Assembly (NCBI RefSeq): GCF_030272615.1
Contig: NC_081407.1
Span: 100,115,897-100,175,896 of the forward strand
From: Cryptomeria japonica
Taxonomy: Eukaryota > Streptophyta > Pinopsida > Cupressales > Cupressaceae
Direction of reading: 5' to 3'
Length of the DNA stretch: 60,000 nucleotides
Part shown: positions 1 through 10,660 of the stretch, piece after piece
How positions within the stretch are numbered: the first letter of the stretch is position 1
Layout: each line of letters starts with the position of its first letter
Notes under the pieces: model-generated
Told to the model about the DNA's origin: nothing
Database searches by the model: none
What the model saw: the letters and a program-made list of their open reading frames with translations, nothing else
Position numbers and translations under genes: made by a program

Positions 1-584
1 GAACTCTTTCCCTTAGGAAGTGATACTTCAATTCAATGTGCTTGGTTCTAGCATGAAGTACAGGATTTTTAGAAATATTGATTGCACTTGTATTATCACA
101 ATAGATAGTCACCGGTTCTAACATATCTATCTTGAATCCTTCTAGCACATGTCTCATCCATATTGTCTGCGTACAATTCATGGATGCAGCTACATACTCA
201 ACTTCAGCTGTAGATTGAGAAACACAAGTTTGTTTCTTGCTCGTCCGTGCCACTAATCTTCCTCCAAGTAGAAAAGCTCCACCGGTTGTGCTTTTCCGAT
301 CATCCACATTACCTGCCCAATCAGCATCAATAAAGACATCTAAAGTAAAATCTCTTCACAGCCACCATGTGACTTTCTTTAGGCTCTTTTTGAAATCTAG
401 CCACTAATCCAACAGCATGAGCAATGCCTGGTCTGCTATGGACAACATAGTGTAGTTTGCCAATCATAGATCTGTACTCTTTTTCACTAACAACAAGGGA
501 ATCATCTTCTTTTGACAACTTGCAACCAGTCACCATCGGTGTCCCTGCCGGTTTGCAGTCTTCCATGCCGAAAGTCTTCAACAC
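1..584 (-). pseudogene. copia RNase H domain, frameshifted
   Basis: The 327-584 frame continues the RT after one in-frame TAG near 603 and carries the RT-to-RNase H linker (residues GMEDCKPAGTPM, then a YRSMIGKLHY-like segment). At about 326-352 the frame shifts with a small loss. The next frame down to position 1 reads the typical copia RNase H core: a DRKSTTG-like segment, then STAEVEYVAAS, then HARTKHIELKYHFLRERV, which runs to the window edge. The normal copia RNase H would end within tens of residues of this point, followed by the PPT and 3' LTR. Degrades the RNA strand of RNA:DNA hybrids during reverse transcription when intact; not functional here. Confidence 0.85.
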
Positions 585-602
585 CTCTTTGATGTACTTG
601 GT

Positions 603-2003
603 CTAACAAATAAAGATACCACCATCCAGTTGTTGAACTTGTAAGTCAATAAAGAACTTAATTTCACCGATTAGAGACATTTCAAATTCCTTTTTCATTA
701 TATCAGCAAAGTCCATACACATATCATCATTGCCACCAAAAATTATGTCATCAACAAACACTTCTGCTATCAGCATCTTGTCTCCATCAGTCTTCAAATA
801 AATGTTGTTGTCCTCACTGGTAGGACGAAATCCAATCTTGATCAAATGTGCGTGTAATCTCTCATACCATGCTCTCAATGCTTGCTTAAGACTATACAAA
901 GCTTTGTGCAATTTACACACCATGTCTTTATCATCGGTCAAGGAAAATCCATCCGGCTGTTCAATGTATACTTCTTCTAGAATCCCATTCAAAAAGGCTG
1001 ACTTGACATCCATTTGGTAGACTTTGAATCCTTTATATGCAGCAAATGCCAGTAGCATCCTTACACCTTCTAATCTAGCAACAGGTGTAAATGTTTCACA
1101 ATAATCCTCTCCTTCCTCTTGAGCATACCTTTTGCAGACTAACCTTGCCTTGTTTCTTACAATCCTTCCTTCTTCATCCAATTTATTGCCGAAGACCCAT
1201 TTTGTTCCAATTACATTTTTATTCTCTGGTCTAGGAACAAGTGACCATGTTTGATTCTTCTCAATTTGATCTAATTCTTCATTCATTGCCTTAACCCAAT
1301 CATCATCCTTTAGTGCTTCCTTAACTGTCTTGGGTTCAATTGTAGATATCAAACATGAATTCTCTCTGATCTTTCTCCTAGTTTGCACACCTGCATTCTT
1401 ATCACCAATTATCTGCTCTTGTGAATGATTCAATTTGACATATCTAGGTATTGCTTGTGCCGATTCTGCATCTTCTTCATCAGGTTCTTCATCTTCTTCC
1501 TCACTGTCATCGCTTACCGATTGAGCACCTAGTTTTGTATTTGCCGGTTTTGTTTTTGCCGGTTTTGCATTATTCTTTGCTTTCGGTTCAATAATCACAA
1601 ACTTTTCCTCATTATCATCCTTTTCAGGTTCAGATTTGCTTGTACCTTTAGACTTATCAGATAAATCATCAACTTTTACATTAGCACTTTCAACAATTTT
1701 CTTAGTTCTCTTATTGTAACATTTATATGCCTTACTCTTAGAAGAGTAACCAAGAAAAATTCCCTCATCAGATTTTGTATCAAACTTCTTAGTGTAGTTA
1801 TCTCTCTTGATAAAACATTGACTTCCAAAGATTTCAGAATAACTAACACAAGGAGTTTTTCCATACCATAGCTCATAGGGTGTCTTATTGTTACCTCTTT
1901 TTACCAGTACCCAGTTAAAAGTGTATACAACAGTACTGACCACTTCTCTCCAAAACATTTTGGATACATTACCTTGTAATAACATGGTTCTTGCAGCTTC
2001 CAC
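603..2003 (-). pseudogene. copia integrase C-terminus plus reverse transcriptase
   Basis: A 466-codon open frame. Its first 50-60 residues are the integrase C-terminal part ([23 protein letters not shown], the usual copia NKTPYE motif region), followed by an acidic, lysine-rich linker. The RVT_2 reverse transcriptase domain fills the second half: TKWVF, then [15 protein letters not shown], then TFTPVARL, then [11 protein letters not shown], and the catalytic FVDD at about residues 416-419 (the family usually has YVDD). The frame ends at a TAG where relatives have a glutamine codon; the protein sense continues directly into the RNase H segment. The overlap with the integrase frame at 1969-2003 marks a frameshift. 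RNA-dependent DNA polymerase of the element; inactive because upstream and downstream frames are broken. Confidence 0.88.
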
Positions 2004-2418
2004 TATTTTTCCTGTTCATCCTTTCTGCAATGCCATTCTGTTGTGGTGTCCTCGGAGTAGACATTTGTCTCTTTATACCCTGTTCATCACAATACTTAAC
2101 AAATTCATCAGATGTGAATTCACCTCCTTGGTCTGATCTTAAACACCTCAAGTTCTTACCGGTTTCTTTCTCAACCAGAGCTTTAAATGATTTAAATTTA
2201 TTAAATGTTTCTGATTTCTCTCTCAAAAATGTTACCCACATCATTTTAGAATAGTCATCGGTGAAGATCATGAAATACCTATTACCATAATAATTCTTTG
2301 TTCTCGTGGGGCCATAGAGATCAATATGTACCAAATCTAAAACATTCTCAGAAATACCATTCTTGTTCTTGAAAGAAATAGAGGTCATCTTACCGATTTG
2401 ACAATCTTTGCATATCAC
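1969..2418 (-). pseudogene. copia integrase catalytic core
   Basis: The frame begins with the end of the zinc-binding part (CKDCQIGKM) and runs through an rve-type core: HIDLYGP with the first catalytic Asp, TDDYSKMMW, SDQGGEF with the second Asp, and [13 protein letters not shown] with the catalytic Glu. So all three acidic residues of the DDE triad are visible. The frame is lost at about 2000, where it overlaps the next one by some 35 bases. Between 2418 and 2512 the pre-integrase zinc region is degenerate and out of frame. Integrates the cDNA copy into the genome in intact elements. Confidence 0.87.
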
Positions 2419-2511
2419 ACTATCCGATTTGACAAGTTGGGGTAATCCTCTTACAACACTTCACTTGCTTATCTTAATCAAATTATCAAAATTAACATAA
2501 CATCTTTTATG

Positions 2512-3201
2512 TCATAACCAACTGTCTTCCATTTTTGCAACCAGACAATTATTAACATTACTATTCAAATGGAATAAGTTACCTCTAGATTGCTTCCCGG
2601 TAGCAATCAATTCACCATTACCTCCAAGAATTCTGCAGACTCCACTCTTAAATTCAAGCAAATAACCTTTATCATTGAGCTGACCAACACTTAAAAGATT
2701 ATACTTAAGACCATCAACCCAAAATACATCATCAGCATTACTCTTTCCATTTAAAGAGATTGCACCTTTACCTTTCACCATTCAAGGAGAGTTGTTCCCA
2801 AATCTAACAACACCTCCATCAAATTCATTAAGGGTTATGAATTTACTTTTGTCTCCGGTCATGTGGTGTGAGCAGTCACTGTCTATAATCCATTCATCAC
2901 TATTCTCCATATGAGATACTAGTGCCTTTTTATCAGACAGATCCTCCTTCATAGCTACAAACACAATTTCTTCATTGTCATCTTCTTCTTCCGACTCCTC
3001 ATCTGTCACATCTTCATCTACTGCAACATAACAATGTTTCTTGCCCTTTTCTTTGAATCTTCCAAACTTTTCTTTCTTATCGGTGTTAGGGCAGTTAGCA
3101 GCAATATGACCAATTTTATTACAAGAGAAACACTTTGAAAGTAGCTTTCCTTTATACTTACCAATGCCTCTTGGAAATCTCTTTGTTAACAATGCTTCAA
3201 G
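2512..3201 (-). pseudogene. copia gag C-terminus, protease and pre-integrase
   Basis: Two frames (3228-2782 and 2781-2512) are the same frame with one in-frame stop at 2782-2784. A CCHC knuckle (CFSCNKIGHIAANC) marks the gag nucleocapsid. An acidic spacer follows, then the protease signature IDSDCSHHMTGD, in which the glycine of the catalytic DSG is replaced by Asp, so the protease is probably inactive. The second part (FWVDGLKYNLLSVGQL) is the conserved protease-integrase linker. True element sequence ends at 3197-3201, the TCAAG duplication; the codons above 3201 belong to the inserted solo LTR. Confidence 0.85.
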
Positions 3202-6093
3202 TGATGGAAATGTTGTCATTGATGTCAAAGATGATTAGTTAAGGAATTGGATAGTTGTGATTTAAATAAAAGAGCTTAATACACAATCCAAATGGAAATG
3301 CTATCGTCAAAGGATCATCTACTGAACCTTGGAAGACAGCGGTGTAGCAATCGATGGAGAAAGATAAATATCAGTGTTGTGGTGACTCTGAAAAAGACAT
3401 TACATGCGGGCACATCGTCCCAATTCTCTTGTTTGTGGTTGAAATCACTTATGAGATGAATTTCAGTGATTAGGAGTTATAAGACAAGCTACAAGTTGTT
3501 TACAAGGAAGAAAGTATAGACAAAGGAATTACATGCAATTATAATATGAAGCATGTACAGACAAAATTTTCAACGATCTCATTAAGAGACTCTCTTTACT
3601 TAAGGCAGCACTTTCATTGGTGCACCAGCCGGGAATAGAGGTTTGTTATCACAGGGAGAAAGTATTCTTCAGCAATTAAACAAATGACCATGAATAGAGA
3701 TTGTTAAGAGAATTGCAGACTTCAGTATACAAAACATATGATCAGGCGGTCAAAGAACATTAAGGGAGCAAAGATTATTTTAAAAAAAGGAGAACACACA
3801 ACATATGGAAGATCATACTTCTGATTTTATTTCCTGGCAGATTATGGTTTCATTGCAAATAACAAAGCTGAGTCAATACGAAGGTCCACAGTATTACTGT
3901 AATACATAGCAGATCATTAGCAAACCAAACCAACAATGGTGAATGATTATCGTGGGTCTATGAGATTTATTAAAAACCTGATCCTTGCTTCCATTGCTGA
4001 TACGAATTATAAGGCGCAGCGCTCATTATCTTTGAACAGACTCAAAAGATTATAAATAATTATCAATTCACTTAGCAGTGGTTCTGATCGATTCATAATT
4101 ATCGATCATTATGTGGAAGAATCGATTATAATAAAAGACTTTTAAATCAATTTGAAGACAGCGATTCATGTTATATAATGCAGTGATCAAATTAAGAACA
4201 CCGGAAAGGACTACGGGAGAAGAAATTGAAGAATTGGGCAAGAAGTGATAAGTAAAAGAAAAAGGAGACGAGGATTTGTACTGTTGGCAAATATAGTGCA
4301 ATGAAGATTAGATAATAGAGAGTCGGTTTACTTGTGAAATGAATATGAACTAACCACGACATTGACAAACAGAATAATAATAAGTTTATATTTGTAGTGA
4401 ACAAAATTACTATAATACAATATGTATCAAGAAAATAACACAATATGATGAATACGTATTAAAGGTGGAATCGTGATTATTCATGAAGTGATTATAATAG
4501 CAGCAGAAAGTCGACTTCATTACATTCTGGCTTTATTGAGAATGAAGTATGAAAGAAGATGCGACTATGTTAGAAGATAGCGCACATATTCGACTCTCCA
4601 ATAATAATTAAAGTCGAAGTGTTTTAGCCGTGAGAGTGATTTTAATAGTAGTTGACTATGTGGATTTCATAAGAGAAACTACGATGGGATTAGAAGTTTT
4701 GAAAATCAATATTTATTTCAGATTCCCATGTTTGACGTCCAAGATAAAATCATTAAAAAGAAAGTTCCTAATGATATAACAAATAGTTATTATAACTAAG
4801 AGAAACAACGGAAGCTTAAAGGGTGCGATTCATTTTGAACTAATATAATTTGTTATTATAACAAAAAGACAACTCCTTTCGAAAGAGTCATTCACTCCAA
4901 GAAAGAAGATATTAAATAGAGAACAAACTTATGAAAGGAGCAAGTGAGTGTGTATAGTGTTGGGTGCTGCGGTTATTATTTTGAAAAGAAAAATACAGGT
5001 GTGAATTATATGAATAAGAAGAAGAGTACGTAGAGTTAATAAGTCTGAATTTATTTTCAGACTATGATGTGGATGTAGAAGAAAATAAAAAGACTGCACA
5101 TACATAAGAAGCAAAAAGAAGATGTGAATTATGAAAATATAATTCAAGTCATAATTCTGAAAAAGGGTGTGTTGTGCCTACAGTAAGATAACCGTTCAAT
5201 TAGAATAGATGTAAAGTAATATAAAGCAGAGGAAACTTGTCACAGCAGACATAAATAAATGAGGTTATCAAGAGAGTTGTGTGTAAGCCTTGAAGATTAT
5301 CTTCTACACCAAGAATAAAGTGCAGATTTGTGAAGGCCTATATGAACAGATTTATGAAGATCTGCATGAACAAATTTATGAAAAGTATAAAGAAGACTAT
5401 CACAGGCTTATGAAGCATTTCTAAGAAATAATTTTCACTAGTTTGTATACAGATTTAAAGGAAATGTATATGCAGATGTGAATTGAGGAGTAGATATATG
5501 CAGATTTGTGGAAGAGAGTATATACAGTAGTGAAAAGAAATATATATATATATATATGTGAAAGAAAGTATATGTGCAGATTTGGAAAGATTGTAATGTC
5601 CATCATCCGTTGTTGAAGCAACATTAAAAGATGGAAAATCAGATTTATATCCAGTGGTTTGGTGCTCACTAATTCTGGATTAGGGAGTTGGTGCTTCGAA
5701 TGGGTTGGTGCTCATAAATTCAGAAGTGAGAGTTGGTGCTTCCAGTGGGTTGGTGCTCACGAAATCAGATTTGGGAGTTGGTGCTTCCAGTGGGTTGGTG
5801 CTCACAAACAAAGTTAGGGGTTGGTGCCTCTAGTAGGTTGGTGCCTACAAATATTGTAATAGAAGAATTATATAAAAGCATTATTTTGCCGTGGTTTTCT
5901 CCCATAAGGGTTTCCACATATATATCTTGTATTCTATTTTGTTATATTACATGTGAATGTTGATCACCAATGAATATGTTTATAAGATAAGTTATATACA
6001 TGTAATGGAAGTTGAAAAAGTTTAAGTTGGTGAAATTTGTTATTATATTGATTCACCCCCCCCTCCCCTCTCAGTATAACTGTGTGCTCTTCA
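3202..6093 (+). mobile_element. 2,892-bp solo LTR (copia-like) inserted in copia gag
   Basis: The segment begins TGATGG and ends CTCTTCA, has TG...CA ends, and is flanked on both sides by TCAAG (3197-3201 and 6094-6098). Joining the flanks restores the gag sense MDL-EALL. Near its right end it has a C-run followed by CTCTCAGTATAAC, like the U5 end of the host LTR. It also has the paired CCGTGGTTTT and GGGTTTCCAC blocks (about 5889-5922), also present in the host LTR. This puts it in plus orientation, opposite to its host. No coding frame, PBS or PPT is seen, so it is best read as a solo LTR left by LTR-LTR recombination. Most of 3230-5640 is AT-rich and featureless. Confidence 0.82.
5645..5855 (+). 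repeat. tandem array with GTTGGTGCTTCCAGTGG core, just upstream of the LTR R motif
   Basis: About four units of 50-55 bp each carry GTTGGTGCTTCCAGTGG followed by GTTGGTGCTCAC or a close variant; the last unit reads GGTGCCTCTAGTAGG. The array ends about 35 bp before the conserved CCGTGGTTTT block. The host copia LTR has a different array in the same position. Confidence 0.8.
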
Positions 6094-6313
6094 TCAAGAT
6101 CCATCATTTGATCTTCACTGTCTTCATTTCCCCGGTTGCTTCCATGACTTGTCTTGCACTCATGATTTTGACATATATCTTTTCCTTTTCTAGCAGATGA
6201 ACTGGTAACAGAAGCTTTAAAGGCAGATTCGGTACATTTTGTCACACTATTGTCAAAACTATATAACTCAAAAGCTGTAAGCTTACCAATCAATGAATCA
6301 ACAATTACCTTAT
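6094..6313 (-). pseudogene. copia gag middle fragment stranded between two solo LTRs
   Basis: About 70 codons on the minus strand read KVIVDSLIGKLTAFEL, then SAFKASVTSSS, GKDICQNHECKTSHGSN and EDSEDQMMDLDE. These are the segment between the UBN2-type gag core and the nucleocapsid knuckle of copia gag. The left end is the TSD of the 2.9-kb LTR, the right end the TSD (CTTAT) of the 1.4-kb LTR. It shows that both insertions hit one continuous gag gene. Confidence 0.85.
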
Positions 6314-7735
6314 TGAAAGATCCCTAATGGATCCCCTTGCTGATCCGCTGTAATTTTTAAAATAATAAACTATATTTTTCCTGTGATTTTGCTGATGGTC
6401 TTACAGAATAGAGAGAAGTTGCAGAATGTTTGGTTTCTTTTTGTATTTTTTTGAATATATAAGGAAGTAATGAATAAAGAACAGCAAATAAGGAAGGAAG
6501 CTGAAACAAGTAAGAACATTCAATTAAATCAGAATTGATACAAATCGTACCAGGCAGATTTCTGATTTATAATATCCAAATTATTCCCTATGCACTGGGG
6601 ATGTGCTTACATCCAATAATGGCGCCAACTAAAGGGTAGATGATGAACACAAACCAAGAACACCAGCTATGGTTGAATGAAAGTCTTCACCACTTCCAGC
6701 GTAAAGTGTATCTGCAGTAATGGTGGCATCAAGCTAAAACAATCACGCCCCAGCTGGGAAATTCAACCACCCTGCTGAAACCCTCACCAAGCAATCTGAA
6801 TCTCCACAAGGAATAGCGCATACACTCTGACCAATAATGCCAATGCCAAAAGAATCCACTGTCAATCAATAGCTGAGGGCTACGTCCCAACCAGTACCAA
6901 TCATGGGGTTTGCGTCCCAGATTGAAGAATTGCTCTACCAAAGCAATATCGCACCAAACAAGTTTTCAATATGTAAAAGATAATGAGAAATTAGGTTTCC
7001 TTCTCCTTATATCTCTTTCCTTCCAAATCGAACCCTAAAGATATATGAAAAGTGCGCTTTAATATAAAGTCATATTTCCCAATATTGGGCACCCAAGTAT
7101 AGAAAAAACACCACTTTTTCAATATAAAATAACTCCAAGCGCCAAAAGGACCCTAGCAAGTGAAAATCATTTAGAAAAGTTCAAGACCTTTTCAACGAGC
7201 TATAACACATGGGCATACGAATCCAGATGAAGCCAAAAACCCCTTATTACTCTGAAATGGCTATAGACATAGCCTTATTTAAAATATTAAAACGCTAACT
7301 TAGGAAATATTTAAATATTTTAAAAAATATAACCCAAATAGCTACAGAAAGCTCGAAACACACCAAAAGCCTGAAACTGACCCTGTCACCTGTCTGTGAC
7401 TGATGTCGGAAATCATGGATCAACTGGAAGTCTCATCCCTAAAATCTAGGGATGCTCCTAGAAACTAGGAAACACACCCAAATCTCCTGAAACTGAAACC
7501 ATCTGAAAGGTCATGAATAACCTCATGACTAGCAACTGTCACGACCTCCTAAAATTTAGGGATATCCCCTAAAATCTAGGAACTGCTCCAAACTGGCTCC
7601 AAACTGCCTGTAAAGCCAAAATCCAGTCACTATATGCACTGAATGAGTCCCAATAGACCTCTCCTAGCTTACGAGACTCCAATGATAGGCCAACTCCTCC
7701 GTCTCTGATGTCCACTCTCGAAAGGGGACATGACA
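6314..7735 (-). mobile_element. 1,422-bp solo LTR inserted in copia gag
   Basis: Plus-strand ends are TGAAAGATCCC and GGGGACATGACA; exact CTTAT duplications flank it (6309-6313 and 7736-7740). Minus-sense start TGTCATGTCCCC resembles the TGTAATGTCCCC start of the solo LTR at 13152. A minus-strand TATA-like GATATAAGG lies near 7007-7016. No protein frame is credible. The gag sense RSISKDK joins KVIVDSL when it is removed. Probably a Ty3-type solo LTR, judged only from the terminus. Confidence 0.82.
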
Positions 7736-8272
7736 CTTATCCTTTGAAATAGATCTAAGTTCTTGGATTGCCGATACTCTTATAGCATACTGAGGTTGAA
7801 GAGTTCTGAGCATTTTACTTACTATTGTATCATCTTCTATTTTGCCTATAGCACTCTTAATGCCGCCAACAACTTCTTTGATTCTCTGACCATACTGTCC
7901 AATATTCTCTCCTTCAAGCATTCTCATGTCATCGAAATTTCCTCTCAAGCTTTCCTCTTTGGCTCTTTGAACATGCTCATCTCCTCCATAGATTGTCTCT
8001 AACTTTTCCCAAACCTCACCTGCAGTTTCCAATCCTTCAGCATCAATATATTCTGAATCAGATAAAGTACTTACAATAGCTTCTAGGGCTTGCATGTTAT
8101 CTTGTTGTTCTCTGAGTTCATCTGGTGTCAAGGGAGTAGTGGTAGGAGCAACATATGTTGTTTCAACTTGCTTCCAATATTGTGCACCAAGACCTTTGAT
8201 GTAGATCTTCATTCTATCATTCCAGATCTTGTAGTTATTCTTATTGAACTTGGGACCCTCTTTCTTCATCAT
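7736..8272 (-). pseudogene. copia gag N-terminal part
   Basis: The frame starts MMKKEGPKFNKNNYKIW, the DUF4219-like start typical of copia gag, then YIDAEGLETAGEVWEKLETIYGG and NIGQYGQRIKEV, matching the UBN2 gag core. Host residues end at RSISKDK; the last residues (CHVPFREW onward) are read from the inserted solo LTR. The start codon at 8272 lies about 60 bp inside the primer-binding site, the normal spacing. Packages element RNA into cytoplasmic particles when intact. Confidence 0.85.
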
Positions 8273-8331
8273 CTTTAATTCCTCATAATCTTTTCCTCAA
8301 GTGGTTAGGCTTTCTGCACACAGAGGACCAA

Positions 8332-8346
8332 GGCTCTGACACCAAT
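8332..8346 (-). promoter_or_regulatory. primer-binding site for initiator tRNA-Met
   Basis: Minus-strand ATTGGTGTCAGAGCC matches the plant copia primer-binding consensus (TGGTATCAGAGC) with one difference. It is complementary to the 3' end of initiator tRNA-Met and fixes the LTR/internal boundary just above 8346. Confidence 0.85.
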
Positions 8347-9831
8347 TCTTAATCCTACGAGGATCTGGTTAATACTAAGAGGGGGGGGAGGGTGAATTAG
8401 TATTAAGACCAATTCAAACTTTAACACAAAATCAAACCATTTACCAATACTTTCACCACCAAAGTAATCATATAAACTTGATCAATTACCAACTCATTAA
8501 CCTTATCAATAAGATCAAATACTTTCTCAAACAACTTCTTATCAGTACCGGTAACCTCTGATAAACTTCTGATAAAACATCATAACCGGTGTCTTAGAAA
8601 TAATGCATGAAATGAAATATAAACAAGAACATCACATGAAAAACATTCCACACATGAACACAATAAGTTTTTGACGTGGAAACCCAAATAGGCGAAAAAC
8701 CACGGTGCGAGTTGGCACCCACAAATATTTGTACTCTTTTGAAGTACGCCCTGTTAGGAGCTTAGCCTTGTTAGAAGCTTACAATACGCCTGGTTAAGAG
8801 CAGGCCCTGTTAGGAGTGACCCGGTTAAGGTATTTGCCTTGCAACTCGATTAGGAGTTTGATGATCTGTTAGGATCAACTTCATGAGAGGATTTAACACT
8901 CTTTTGAGAGCTGCCCTGTTAGGGGACTTAAATGTTTAAGGTCTGTTAGAACCTACCCGGTCAAGGGATTTAACCTGTTGCAACTGTTAGGGAACAACAG
9001 TAAGAAAATTATTTGTTTTCTTGCACTTCTCTACTTGCTTGATCAGATCCAATTATGCACAACACTCTGCAACTCTTAGGCAGATTTCACACTTCACTTG
9101 GATGGCTTAACACATTCTCTAAGACCACCGACACAATAAACATCAACTGTGTCAACCTAAATAGCCATCTCAACTAGGTTGGCCACAAAACCTAATTACA
9201 TCATGAATTTACAATAAGATCATCGTAGATCGCTATCCAGATCATTACAACAAATTACAATGCAATATCAACCGTTGGTTGATCTTAACTCATCACAAAA
9301 ATTCGATCTGTATCCTCAAAATACTCTACTAAGCATTTCACTGATTCCCAAGAAAATTTTCCTTGAATCGCGCCAAAACAGCTATTAAATCTTTCATGCG
9401 GGTTGTGTCGTGTTACCAACTTTAAGTAGACTCGCTGTCGATCACCGTTATAACCGAAATCATTACCGGTTTGATGATTTCTTTACTAGTTCTTAAACCC
9501 TACTAAAACCTTAGCAAAACTTCATCAGAAATTTTAAACACGCCTTCTGGAAATCATCACAAGTTCCGGTTCCGGTCACATACACCTTTCCATGATACAA
9601 GTTCACCATCCAAACCGCATATCACCAATCATCGCCAATCGACCAATCCAATCAAAACAATTATGCTTTACCGGTTAAAGTCCTATTTCACAGACTTTAG
9701 CTCACTGTTGGTAAACCCTGTCTTCCGGTAAACCAAATCACTTAGATGACAAAACAAAACATCAGGAACATCAAGAACATTAGTTGCCAGCAATGACAAC
9801 ACAAATAACTGATCATGTCATCTATTCATAG
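8347..9831 (-). mobile_element. copia 5' LTR, main part
   Basis: The LTR lies directly upstream (minus sense) of the primer-binding site. It holds the C-run block near 8382-8395 and the paired blocks GACGTGGAAACCC / AACCACGG near 8677-8705. It continues after the hAT insertion at 11202-11227 (AATCTCAATCTCTTCATCAC). The minus-sense start of the LTR is missing. A diverged copy of its 9435-9823 part, without the hAT insertion, is at about 50350-50760 and confirms continuity. Confidence 0.8.
8740..9000 (-). repeat. degenerate CTGTTAGGAG array in copia LTR
   Basis: At least eight variants of CTGTTAGGAG / CCGGTTAAGG occur at 20-45 bp spacing. In minus sense the array sits immediately upstream of the conserved R-region block, the same place as the unrelated GTTGGTGC array of the solo LTR at 3202-6093. 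Confidence 0.7.
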
Positions 9832-10202
9832 CAAAGTTCCCAGACTCGGACTCCGCTTTGACTCGGCAAGGCTGACTCGACTCGTGACTCAGCTCGGACT
9901 CGGCAACGACTCGGCAAAATAAGAAAACCCTTGAAATTTAGAGATTTTTAACGATTTAAAACTTGTTTCATACACCCATTATTGAATTAAGCTTGAAGAC
10001 ACTATAACATCATCAAATAGAAGCTAATTTGATCACATACATAAACATACATCCATCACATGCGTAGAAATGTAAATTGTAGTTGAAGGAATTAGAAAAC
10101 ATAGATATATAGAGTTATAAATGTTGTCCAATATATATAAAATTCATGACTTCAAATGTTCCCAAACATATATGTAACTCTAAAGTGTAAACAAAAAAAA
10201 GT

Positions 10203-10460
10203 CTATGGCTCAGGCTCTGGCTCAGCCTCGTCTATCTGCCTCCTAGAAAGGCGTCTAAGGTAGGTCCTGGATGACTGAGTAGCCATAGTCTCTGCCTATG
10301 ATATGCCAGTCTGAGTAGCCATAGGTGTTGTGCCTGATCGTGCTCTATCCTCCTCCTCTGCCATAGCCACAGCCTCAGCCTTTCTGTCTGCTTGGTCAAC
10401 CCACTCAAGGTCCTCATTAGTGAAGACTGGATCGGTGGACTCAGTGAGCCAATCGGACTG
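10203..10460 (-). pseudogene. hAT transposase C-terminal remnant
   Basis: Minus strand reads HIGATLQSDWLTESTDPVF, then TNEDLEWVDQADRKAEAV, then a run rich in Glu and Ala, one in-frame stop, and an acidic tail ending EAEPEPEP and a stop at 10203-10205. An acidic EDLEWVDQADRxAE tail is what I associate with the extreme C-terminus of plant hAT transposases. No BED finger, DDE core or hATC dimerisation domain remains in this copy. Confidence 0.6.
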
Positions 10461-10541
10461 TAGTGTTGCCCCAATGTGATTTGTGCAAGCTTTTTACCTC
10501 TTCCTCTCAACTGGTTGCAAAACTATGGCTTCCTATTTTTC

Positions 10542-10660
10542 CAGTGTTCCACGGGCGTTGGGGACGAGGGGACGCATTTCCAGGACGGGGGGACCAAGGG
10601 CCTAAGTTTGGGGACGGCAGGGGGACGGCGACGGGGGGTGGTGGGGTGGTGGTGCTGATA
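10542..10660 (+). repeat. second hAT-like terminus with GGGGACG subterminal repeats
   Basis: CAGTGTTCCACGGGCG begins a stretch packed with GGGGACG / GGGACGG words. The first nine bases resemble the CAGAGTTCC ends of the surrounding hAT element. No matching right end was found before 11201, so this may be a truncated nested element or a rearranged end. Confidence 0.45.

Noticed and set aside
4068-5669. Hydrophobic minus-strand frames (70-85 codons)
   Set aside because: They are AT-rich chance frames inside the 2.9-kb solo LTR with no start context or motif.
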